From Ascoidea rubescens DSM 1968 (taxonomy: Eukaryota > Ascomycota > Saccharomycetes > Ascoideales > Ascoideaceae), in NCBI RefSeq assembly GCF_001661345.1, contig NW_017962932.1, positions 186,001 through 250,000 on the forward strand: a DNA stretch of 64,000 nt, given 5' to 3'. Of the stretch, positions 53,153-61,904 are shown in pieces. The number at the start of each line of letters is the position of its first letter. Positions within the stretch are counted from its first letter, which is position 1. The notes below the pieces were generated by a model. That model worked only from the letters and a program-made list of their open reading frames with translations, was not told the origin of the DNA and did no database searches. A program made the position numbers and the translations under genes.

Positions 53153-53680
53153 ATCAAATACAATATTACCACCTCTACTTGTGCCATTTAAGTAGAACCA
53201 GAACTATTCCACCCAGGATAATGATTTGATAACATAGGAGTGTTTTTTTTTCAATAGCATTAGATGGTGAAGTTCTTAATGCAAATCAAGAATCTATTCT
53301 TCATTTTATATTTTCACTTAGGAAGGGTTTATCCTTTTATCAAAAAAGAATAGACCCTGTCCAATTCTGAACAAAAGTATAATATGTCACAACGTCTATT
53401 CTTAGAAAGTTTTTATTCCTACACTAAAGTCTATAGAGTAGTTTATAATCGTTCTATTGTAAGAATAACCTTTCATTTCCCATAAAAACCCTGCATCAAA
53501 TATAGGTTAAATATCAATTAGAGATATTAACAAAGAAAAAAAAGTGAATTAAAAAAATGAATTTGAAAATTGAAAAGTAACAAAATAGGAAAAATAAATA
53601 GAAAAAAAAAATATAATAAATTAATCAAACTAAATTAAACCGACCTAAAACAAATTGAATCAAATTATCTCTAAATTTGA

Positions 53681-54491
53681 TTAGGAAACTGTAACATTTT
53701 CCCAATCCTCATTAGAATCAAAGTCAATTATATTGTAATTTACATTATTTGAAGTTGATGTTCCAAACTTATCTAATATGACATAATCATTTTGATCGAT
53801 TATGTGAAGAATATTATCTAATTTTTCAGTTGTAATTAAATCTCTAAATTCTTTCCATTCATCCAAATTTCGAATTAAACAGCCTAATAACATTGAAGGA
53901 TCCAATTGTGATAAATGCAATTTTCTGACGTTTTTAGTGTGAACAGACAATATTTCTTTATTTGACAATAATGTTAAACTGTTGTCAAAATTATCTTTCT
54001 TGAAATTATTAATGTTATTCAATTTTGATGAGTCGTATTTAAAATTTGATAAAATTGAGTCTTGACTTAGATCATAATTTGTTGAGTTTTTCAAAGCGGG
54101 TTGAGGGATATGAGGATCTAAATAAAATAGGTAATCAGCCTGGTATCCAAAAAAATAATGAGAAGCTGAGGGTCTACCACCGGCGATGCCTACAGAAAAT
54201 TTTGAGGATAAGATTTTCTTCAAAGAAGTCCAATAAATTGGATTAACGTTGTCGATACCCAATCTTAACCCTAATAGGATTAGTATTGGAGATTGAGTTT
54301 TAACATGATTTGGTATTATAACTAAATCTTCATCTTTATCTTTAATGATTTTTTCAAATGCTTCATTATTATCAAAGCTCTCGTCTTTTTCTAGTAATTC
54401 AGTATGATATTTTCCATTGTTTAGAGAGTTGGCTGTTATGTTTATTGCGAAGTTTATACCGTTATTATTGTTATTGTTCTCATTTTTCACC

Positions 54492-54586
<95 letters not shown>

Positions 54587-56080
54587 GTTACTGATAGTAT
54601 CATTATAATTATCATTATCATTATCATCATTAATATCGTCAATATCATCTTGATTATTGCTACCGTTAACATAAGTATTTATATTGATATTTTTATTAAT
54701 ATTTTTATTATTTATATATGAATTGTCGTGTTTTGTGTTGAAATCGTTACCCAGAACACTATCAATATTATTTATCTTAGAATTACTTGTAGTTGGGATT
54801 ATATTTGAATTTGAATTTAAATCTGAGTTTGAATTTGAATTTGAATTACCAATTGCATAAGATTTAGTTTTTAAAAGTTCTTTATCTTCATCATTTAAAT
54901 TTATAAGTTCGGGTATATCATTATCACCATTATTACTCGGGTTATTATTTGAAGATACTAAAGTCGGAGAAACTGTTGGACTGATTGAAATATAATCCTT
55001 TGAAGTTGTGATTAATTTGAAGATCTCATCATCATAGATATCACCATTGTCACTACTTATGTAGACTTTTAAATTGATTTGATGAAAATTGTTGACTAAA
55101 AATTGAATTGATCTTGAAGCAGCGGATGGACCAAACCATTCACCAGCGCTTTTTCCTGATAATAAATTACCTTGTTTGACAAAATTGTGGATTGAAAAAG
55201 GAGCAATTAAATCGTCTATAAACCAAGATATGATTCTTTCATGGATTAAATCCGAGATTTTTGGGGACTTGAAGGATTCAATTGAGTTGAATAACCAGGT
55301 TTTTTCGTTTGGTCTGTTGATATATAAATTAATAAAAGTATTTGCTAGTAGAGATTGAGAAGTTCGTATCATACAGCCCCATCCACAATCGTTTATAAAG
55401 CCGTTTGAATCAAAAGATGAAGTAGAAAATTTTGTTCTAAACAAAGAACTTAAAGATATTGGATATGGGGAGTTTTGGTCTCTTGGAATTAATGGGAAGT
55501 TCGTTCGATAAGTAAATATGATTTTAGTGTAAACGTCTTGAAGAAAATCGTCTGGCCAGGGGTATTTATCGTTTCTATTTTTGTTTTTGCTTTTGCTTTT
55601 GTTTTTGTTTTTGTTATAATTAAAGCCAGAATTGTAGATATTGCAGCTATTAGTGGTATTGGAGACAGAATTGGTAAGGGTATTGGCAAGGGTATTGGTA
55701 TTGGTATTATTATTAGTATCGGAACAAGTTCTCTTCTTTTGGTTATTTTCATTAAATGGGACTATCAAAAAATCATTAAAACCAAGCTGGATCTTTTCCT
55801 TAAATGATAAGGACTTTCTGTTGTTTTTCTTATTGACATCGCCAACCTGCTCAATGGGAGCACAGTTTTCAGTGTCATTCACTCTGATATCGCCACCAGA
55901 AACATCGCAATTTGCATTTTCGTGAATGTTTATCACCACAGTATCGTCGAACATGTCATTGTAGTCCACATCGTTTGGGACTGGCGAATAAGTTTGGCCT
56001 CCAGTGATGACAAGAGGATGCGATAAGTCTGTTAAGAAGTCGTTGTTCAGACCAAATAAATGGGAGAAAATGTTGTCCAT
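53681..56080 (-). CDS. ATG4: ATG4 autophagy cysteine protease
   Basis: Atg4 trims Atg8 and later frees it from phosphatidylethanolamine. Counting from the ATG at 56080, the 799 aa protein has the catalytic Cys at about residue 236 (DCGWGCMIRTSQ). The Asp and His of the triad are at about 655 and 657 (YLDPHIPQ), with the GIAGGRPSASHYFFGYQ and GLRLGIDNVNPIYW blocks between them. The C-terminal QLDPSMLLGCLI block and an acidic tail (SNEDWENVTVS) follow. A low-complexity insert of about 200 residues, including a poly-Asn run, splits the protease domain. The frame stays open 45 codons past the ATG without another start. It is divergent from SQS1. Confidence 0.9.
54494..54588. repeat. ATT/AAT repeat coding poly-Asn in ATG4
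   Basis: About thirty consecutive ATT triplets on the plus strand are read as AAT (Asn) in ATG4. They fall inside the insert that interrupts the protease domain and are likely length-polymorphic. Confidence 0.95.
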
Positions 56081-56388
56081 GCTGGAGTCAGAGAAAAGGG
56101 CTAAATAGAGTGTTCTGGAGCTCTTCTGCTGGAGTATCGCCCACTCGCTGAAGTTTGAAGATGCAAAAGAAGCTGGAGCTGGAGAAAGAGCTGCGTTATC
56201 AGCGAAATCAAACAAGAGCCGGCTTATGTAAGCCGTTTATGTAATAGATCACGTGGTTGAATGCGAACAGCAATTGCAACAGCGAACAGACGAACGGTGT
56301 TCGGCGCTTAGCGTTCGCTTATTTCTGATTTCAAATTAGCTGAAGATTTTTGTGGAAGAGGTCAAGAAGAAGCTAGAGATAGCAGGAA
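56081..56388. promoter_or_regulatory. Divergent promoter between ATG4 and SQS1
   Basis: This 308-base shared promoter holds ATCACGTG at 56248-56255, an inverted repeat GGCTTA-TG-TAAGCC (56221-56234) and GC-enriched sequence near 56290-56320. Part of it (56081-56215) is open but ATG-less in the ATG4 frame. Confidence 0.5.
56248..56255 (+). promoter_or_regulatory. ATCACGTG (Cbf1-type E-box) between ATG4 and SQS1
   Basis: The octamer matches the Cbf1 consensus RTCACRTG and lies near the middle of the divergent promoter, 134 bases from the SQS1 ATG. Confidence 0.45.
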
Positions 56389-59004
56389 ATGGTCAAACAA
56401 CGAGGAGGACGAGGACAAGGACGAGGACAAGGACGAGGACGAGGACGAGGACGAGGTTCCTTTAGAGGAGGCTCCTTCAGAGGACGCAAGAAGCTGGGCA
56501 GAGGAAGACAGCACACCAATGGTGGTTTTGGCAGAAGCACTAGCAGCTTTGCTGAGTTGGACGACTTTGATCCCCAGATGAGCAGCGTATTTCCCACGAT
56601 GAACAACCCCATTACATTTGCTGCTCCTACTTCTTTGATGCAAGAGGCAATAAACACAAGAAAGAGATACAGTCGATACAACAGCGAGTCGAATCATCCT
56701 AAAAACTACAGATCAAGGCCAATTGAGTTTATCAAAAGCGTTGAAGTTTACAATCCCTCGGATTTGACTAAAAATTTGGAAACATTGAAACAAAATAAAA
56801 TAGAAATTGTGACTGGCGACATAAGTAACAATAAGATGGATATAGACACCATTGATATTATACTCAATACCAATATTGACAATTGTATTGATAATCATGT
56901 CGATAATGAACCAGAAGAATTGCCTGATATCCAGTTTGAATCCAAGTCTTACTACTTAGAAAGCCAAAGCCAACATCAAAATCAAATCATTGATATAGAA
57001 ACTGATAAAACAGTGACAGAAAAAACAAATTCATTACATATTTCTGAAGCTACTCAACTCACCCAAGTTACTCAAATTAATCAAGTAACCCAAGTTACTC
57101 GTATTGATCAAAATTTCGAACAACAAGATGCTTTTATTAACGGCAAAGCCATTCATAAAGTAGATAATAGAGTAAATGATAAAGCTAAAAAAACTGAAAC
57201 CAAAGAAAACAAAATATTGATTGATTCCTCATTATCAATGGTTCCTGATGAAAGCTTGTTTTTTGTTGATAACACAGGTGATGAAGTATTAATAATAAAC
57301 GAAATTAATAAAGTTGATGATAATGAAAATTTAATTAATATTGATGACAATATACCCACTAACAGTATCCAACAAAATATTAAACAGACTAATAACAAGC
57401 CTATTATTAAACCAAAATTTTCAAATATTGAATTCAATTCAGAACTAAAAATTGGAAAAGTTTTGATGAAAATTGATAATAATATTAGCAATAATAACGG
57501 TATTAATTCATATGAAGTCTCTTTGCCAAAAATTAAAACTAAAAATAAAAGTAAAAGGCATAAAAATAAAATATCATTTGATTTTAATATACTTGATAAT
57601 TTTAGTGAAGATGATATAAATGATGAATCGGAACTAGAAAACCAAATTTATGACGATTATATAAATAATATTAACTCAAATAACATGACTCGTGAAATTA
57701 ATGGTTCTAATAATGTTCGCAAACAAATTTTAGCTTTATCAATTGGCGATCCAAATGATAAAATCAATTTAAAAATGACTGAAACCGATAATAGTATTGA
57801 TATTGAGAATGATCCAGAATTTGGATTTTTACCTGAAGATTATACTGCTTTTGATTTTACAAATTTGGAAATTACAAACATTCGTTTTGGTTCTGACCTA
57901 GATCAATATTATATACAAACCTTTCCTCTAAATGGTGTTGAGGGATTCTATTGGTATCCAACACATCTTCTAGAAGAACTTTTGATAGAAAAGGGATTAC
58001 CGTCTCATAGAGTCAATGCTTATTTTAGATATGTTAAAGAAAGTCTTTTTCCACCTGAAGAACTTGGTAATGGTATGGATGATGACGAGAAAAATTTTCA
58101 AGTTGGATTTTATAGTGATAAAGAGAATGAAAATGAAAATGAAAACGAAAATAAAAACGAAAATGACTATGGCAATGCTTATGATAATCTTGATGATGAT
58201 GTATATCCAGATGATACTGATGATGAAGGGGGATTAGCAGAAATGATTAGATTTAGTAAAAATCAAAACTTCAAAAATTTGGATATTGATGTAAATACAA
58301 ATTTTTCTCTAAGAACTAAGGGTAAAGGCAAAAAGAAAACTTTGGATTTGGATCATATCACAAATGAAACTCAGAAGGAAGAGTTATTAAAACAGTACTT
58401 TGCAAGAAAAAGAAGCAAAATAGAAAAAAAAAAAGAGAAAGAGCTAGAAAAACAAAAAAACCAGGAGAATTACGACCCATTGAAGAAAGAAAAATATCTT
58501 TGGCACATAAAAGAAATACGAGATGAATTTGAAAAATTCCTTGCAGGGAATAAAGCGACTTTGTCTTTTCCTCCTTTTGATCCTCATGGTTTGAAAGTTG
58601 TGATAAAGATAGCCGAATGCTATAATTTGAAATCTCGCAAAGTCGGAAGAGGACTTGAGACTCATGTTTGTGTACAAAAATCAAAACTGACCTACAGATA
58701 CACCCCAGATTACAACAAAATTGGACAATTGCTCCACCAAAGAAGAGCATTTAACAGAATAGACGGAGCAGGAAAGGCAAAGGAAAGACTAGAGAGAGAG
58801 AAAAAACCCAAACCTGGGTTTGTCTATAAAAATGGTGAAGTTGTTGGTGAAAATGCACCAGCAATCGGCGATGCCAATATTGGCAAACAGTTACTTCTCA
58901 AACTAGGCTGGAGTGAAGGAGAAGGTTTGGGCGTGATAGGCAACAAGGGGATATTCGAGCCAATCCAGGCGACCTTCAAGAAGAACAAGATTGGAATCCA
59001 GTGA
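56389..59004 (+). CDS. SQS1: SQS1 (PFA1) G-patch activator of Prp43
   Basis: Sqs1/Pfa1 stimulates the RNA helicase Prp43 in ribosome biogenesis and spliceosome turnover. The 871 aa protein starts with an RGG-type tract (GRGQGRGRGRGRGSFRGG, about residues 7-27) expected to bind RNA. Its middle is acidic and Asn-rich. The IEKKKEKELEKQKNQENYDP helix leads into an R3H domain (about 722-765, GLKVVIKIAECYNLKSRKVG and following). The C-terminus is a G-patch (about 826-870, IGKQLLLKLGWSEGEGLGVI and onward), the Prp43-contacting element. Order and spacing match SQS1. The 5' end is GC-rich and includes a rare CTG Leu codon at residue 36. Confidence 0.92.
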   Translation: MVKQRGGRGQGRGQGRGRGRGRGSFRGGSFRGRKKLGRGRQHTNGGFGRSTSSFAELDDFDPQMSSVFPTMNNPITFAAPTSLMQEAINTRKRYSRYNSESNHPKNYRSRPIEFIKSVEVYNPSDLTKNLETLKQNKIEIVTGDISNNKMDIDTIDIILNTNIDNCIDNHVDNEPEELPDIQFESKSYYLESQSQHQNQIIDIETDKTVTEKTNSLHISEATQLTQVTQINQVTQVTRIDQNFEQQDAFINGKAIHKVDNRVNDKAKKTETKENKILIDSSLSMVPDESLFFVDNTGDEVLIINEINKVDDNENLINIDDNIPTNSIQQNIKQTNNKPIIKPKFSNIEFNSELKIGKVLMKIDNNISNNNGINSYEVSLPKIKTKNKSKRHKNKISFDFNILDNFSEDDINDESELENQIYDDYINNINSNNMTREINGSNNVRKQILALSIGDPNDKINLKMTETDNSIDIENDPEFGFLPEDYTAFDFTNLEITNIRFGSDLDQYYIQTFPLNGVEGFYWYPTHLLEELLIEKGLPSHRVNAYFRYVKESLFPPEELGNGMDDDEKNFQVGFYSDKENENENENENKNENDYGNAYDNLDDDVYPDDTDDEGGLAEMIRFSKNQNFKNLDIDVNTNFSLRTKGKGKKKTLDLDHITNETQKEELLKQYFARKRSKIEKKKEKELEKQKNQENYDPLKKEKYLWHIKEIRDEFEKFLAGNKATLSFPPFDPHGLKVVIKIAECYNLKSRKVGRGLETHVCVQKSKLTYRYTPDYNKIGQLLHQRRAFNRIDGAGKAKERLEREKKPKPGFVYKNGEVVGENAPAIGDANIGKQLLLKLGWSEGEGLGVIGNKGIFEPIQATFKKNKIGIQ

Positions 59005-59192
59005 GCCTGAGCCATTTCATTCTCTTCTATTAGATCGCTATTATCTCCTTATCTGGACCTTAGGGCTGGAGTAGGGCTCCAACTGGAGGTTTGGAAAATA
59101 AACACCACTTTTTTCAAAACTGTAGAGACTTGTAGAGACTTGAAGAGACTGCTACAGTTGAGCAACTGCACCTCGCCCCGAAACCTCCCACC

Positions 59193-61805
59193 ATGAGCAG
59201 CCAGAGCAGCAGCAGTAGCGGCAGCAGCGGCAGTGGAAGCAGCAAGACCAACAAGACCGACAAGAAGGCTGCAACAGACAATAACCCATTCAATCTTGAG
59301 TCGTACATTGGACGCTATCCTGATTCACAGCTCACTGATCCTGAGGAGTCTGAATCGTTCAACTATCTTTCTGATACCAACGACCAAACGTCTGCTGTGG
59401 ACACATATTTGGCTAGCAAGAACAGTGCTTCTGCTTTGAACCACGAGTCTTTTGTGGACTATGGTGCACAGGTCCTCGATCGATGGGCAGACGAGGATCA
59501 TCTTCATCAGCATTTCAACGAGAACAATATTGATAACCAGATTGATAACACCATCATTACAGGCTCAAGATCTTACAGTGATTCAAATCATTCTGCTGAT
59601 TTATTGCAAAACTCATCTGTTTCAGACGAAACCCAAAAAAATACCATCAGAAACTCCATGATCTCGTCTGTCTCGAAACACATCACAAACAATAGTAGTA
59701 TGAAACTGAACAGATCAAAGCAAAACACTTCGAACTCCAATGTGATATTAAACCAATCAAACATTTCTCTTTCTAATATTTCTGGCCACTCCACCCCAAT
59801 ATTCAGCCTGAAAGAAGATCCAACACTCAAAATAAATAGAAATACTAACAATACCAAAATCCGGTCTACGATGGGCAATCAAGATACCAATATCAATGAT
59901 GACACCAATAACAACAACATAAACTACAATTCAAATGATACCAGAAATACCTATAAAAGCAACAACAACAACAATAATATTCCAGAGAAAAACATTAATC
60001 AACTACCATCCGTTGAATCTGAAGAATTTATAACCCCTTACAATCAAAAATCATATAAACAATTCAGCAATCCCTCCACAATTCCAACCCCAGCTATCCC
60101 TCTTCATCAATCTCAATCCCAATCAAAATATGAATTGAATTCATATCCTAATCATCAACAGAGCATTGATATAAATTCCTTGATAGCCAATGGGTTTTTA
60201 ACTGGCTCTAATAATGAAAATGAAAACAGTGGTCATAAAAATAGTACAAATAATATGATTGACAAAGAAATATTAAAAAACATTGTCAGTGAGGTGTCAG
60301 ATCAATTATTGAAAAATTTTAAAAATATTCTTAACGAGAAAAACATCAATTCTGAGTTTAATCAACAATCTGAAGAACTCAAACTTACCAACATAAACCA
60401 AAACAAAAATCCCAGATTATTCAACAATTACAACCATTTTAACTCAACTACCAACCATGATGCACCGGGCTCTGCAACCTATATTAAGCGGCTACAAGAA
60501 GCTGAAGCCAATGAAAGATACAAATTTAGCAATGATCATTCAAGTGATCATTCTGATCCACCTTCTCCTTCACCGGCGCCGTCAAGAGAATTATTAAAAG
60601 AAACCACTGGGGATAAAAACTTGGACAATCATTCCTCATCTAAAATATACAATAATAAAAGCACTATACACTCGGATTTTAATATAACTCACTCTCCTAA
60701 AAAGAAACAAATCAACCCAAATCAACTCAAATCAGATTTCCCTTTTGATACAGTTGAAAGTTTTAAAAGCAGTACACCATACCTGAATAACACAAACTCT
60801 CATTCCTCATCAAATCATTTTAGATCTACTTCAGAACCTGCCATAAAACCATCCAATAAAAATCAAAAAATACACTCTTCTAACGAAAAAAACCTTCCCT
60901 ATAATCGTGAAAAAGAAATCTTAAATTATATAGAAAATGAAAGATTGTTAAAAAAAAATATAGAATCATTACAAAATGCTCTTTTTGAAAAAGAAGAAAA
61001 ATACAAGACTTTGTTGGAAATCAAACAGATAGAGATTGATTCTTTAAAATTGGAAAATTCTGGTTTAAAAGAAAAATTAAAGCTGAAAACCAGTTTTTCA
61101 GAATCAAACAATGCTCAAAATCTCGAAAAGGAAAAACTCTCTTTAAAACTTAAACCTTCACAGCAGAAAGATGTTAATAATAAAGCGGGAATTCTGAAAA
61201 ATTCAAATGAGTCCAAAAAAGTTTCTATAACTGCAAAGAAATCTCTGCAAACGCTGCAAAAAATAATCTCAAACAGAATCATATCCAAGTTTGATTCTTT
61301 TCTTGAGTTTTCTAAAATTGAAAAGTTAAATGAACTGCAATCAAAAGATGTTATAAAAAAAGTTTGTCTGTTAATGAAAGTCCCTTTTTCATCCCTATTT
61401 CAAGCTATAAGAGGATCCTTGGAAATTTGTGAAAATGAATCAATATTATTAAAATTTGTCAAAAATGTTCATACCATGCTTTACTTTGGCAAAAAAATGC
61501 ATGTACCCTCGTTGCTTTCATCTATTCCTGTAACTGTTGAAGAAAATTCAACAAAAACCACAGTTTCCCGTAAAAAACAATTAACATTAAATCAAACAAT
61601 TAAAAAAATTAATAATGAAAAAAACGCATTCAAAGAATGTTTAGAAGGAATGAAAGAAAAGGTAAGCATTTTGGTAACACTTGCAAACTACCATCTTGAA
61701 TTAGCCAGTCAATCCAAAGACGAATCAAATCAAAAGCAAAAAGCAATGGTAGAAGAACTCAAAAAAGAATTTGATATTATTTCTAATTGGCCCGTGAAAC
61801 AGTAA
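59193..61805 (+). CDS. Coiled-coil protein of unknown function, 870 aa
   Basis: The N-terminus is a Ser/Gly run (SSQSSSSSGSSGSGSS), then a well-ordered-looking acidic segment (PFNLESYIGRYPDSQLTDPE through ALNHESFVDYGAQVLDRWAD, residues about 32-105). A long Asn/Ser linker follows. Residues about 565-635 form a coiled coil (NYIENERLLKKNIESLQNAL and on). A compact helical region lies at about 680-800 (ISNRIISKFDSFLEFSKIEK, then a KVCLLMKVPFSSLFQAIRG stretch), with a final basic coil. This resembles spindle-pole or cortical scaffold proteins in layout only; no family is recognised. The stop codon is 99 bases from SMC2's stop. Confidence 0.65.
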   Translation: MSSQSSSSSGSSGSGSSKTNKTDKKAATDNNPFNLESYIGRYPDSQLTDPEESESFNYLSDTNDQTSAVDTYLASKNSASALNHESFVDYGAQVLDRWADEDHLHQHFNENNIDNQIDNTIITGSRSYSDSNHSADLLQNSSVSDETQKNTIRNSMISSVSKHITNNSSMKLNRSKQNTSNSNVILNQSNISLSNISGHSTPIFSLKEDPTLKINRNTNNTKIRSTMGNQDTNINDDTNNNNINYNSNDTRNTYKSNNNNNNIPEKNINQLPSVESEEFITPYNQKSYKQFSNPSTIPTPAIPLHQSQSQSKYELNSYPNHQQSIDINSLIANGFLTGSNNENENSGHKNSTNNMIDKEILKNIVSEVSDQLLKNFKNILNEKNINSEFNQQSEELKLTNINQNKNPRLFNNYNHFNSTTNHDAPGSATYIKRLQEAEANERYKFSNDHSSDHSDPPSPSPAPSRELLKETTGDKNLDNHSSSKIYNNKSTIHSDFNITHSPKKKQINPNQLKSDFPFDTVESFKSSTPYLNNTNSHSSSNHFRSTSEPAIKPSNKNQKIHSSNEKNLPYNREKEILNYIENERLLKKNIESLQNALFEKEEKYKTLLEIKQIEIDSLKLENSGLKEKLKLKTSFSESNNAQNLEKEKLSLKLKPSQQKDVNNKAGILKNSNESKKVSITAKKSLQTLQKIISNRIISKFDSFLEFSKIEKLNELQSKDVIKKVCLLMKVPFSSLFQAIRGSLEICENESILLKFVKNVHTMLYFGKKMHVPSLLSSIPVTVEENSTKTTVSRKKQLTLNQTIKKINNEKNAFKECLEGMKEKVSILVTLANYHLELASQSKDESNQKQKAMVEELKKEFDIISNWPVKQ

Positions 61806-61904
61806 ATAAAATTTTCTAAAACATTGGTATTAAATTAACTAATTGTGGAAAAAATATAAACTGATTGGAGGGTATAAATAATAAAACATGAATGAAAATA
61901 CATT

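Larger units (their letters stand above)
51368..53680. other. Gene-poor 2.3 kb region between COQ6 and ATG4
   Basis: This is upstream of COQ6 and downstream of ATG4. The first 200 bases are moderately GC-rich promoter sequence. Two weak gene candidates lie at 52257-52578 (minus) and about 52765-53152 (plus), listed separately. The part from 53160 to 53680 is AT-rich and includes a few copies of TCTATTCTT-like words in both orientations (near 53290, 53345 and 53394). No mobile element ends or target-site duplications were recognised. Confidence 0.4.

Noticed and set aside
53240-53500. Short inverted TCTATTCTT-like words suggesting an old mobile element end
   Set aside because: Copies are short and irregular, and no terminal repeats, coding remains or target duplications were found.
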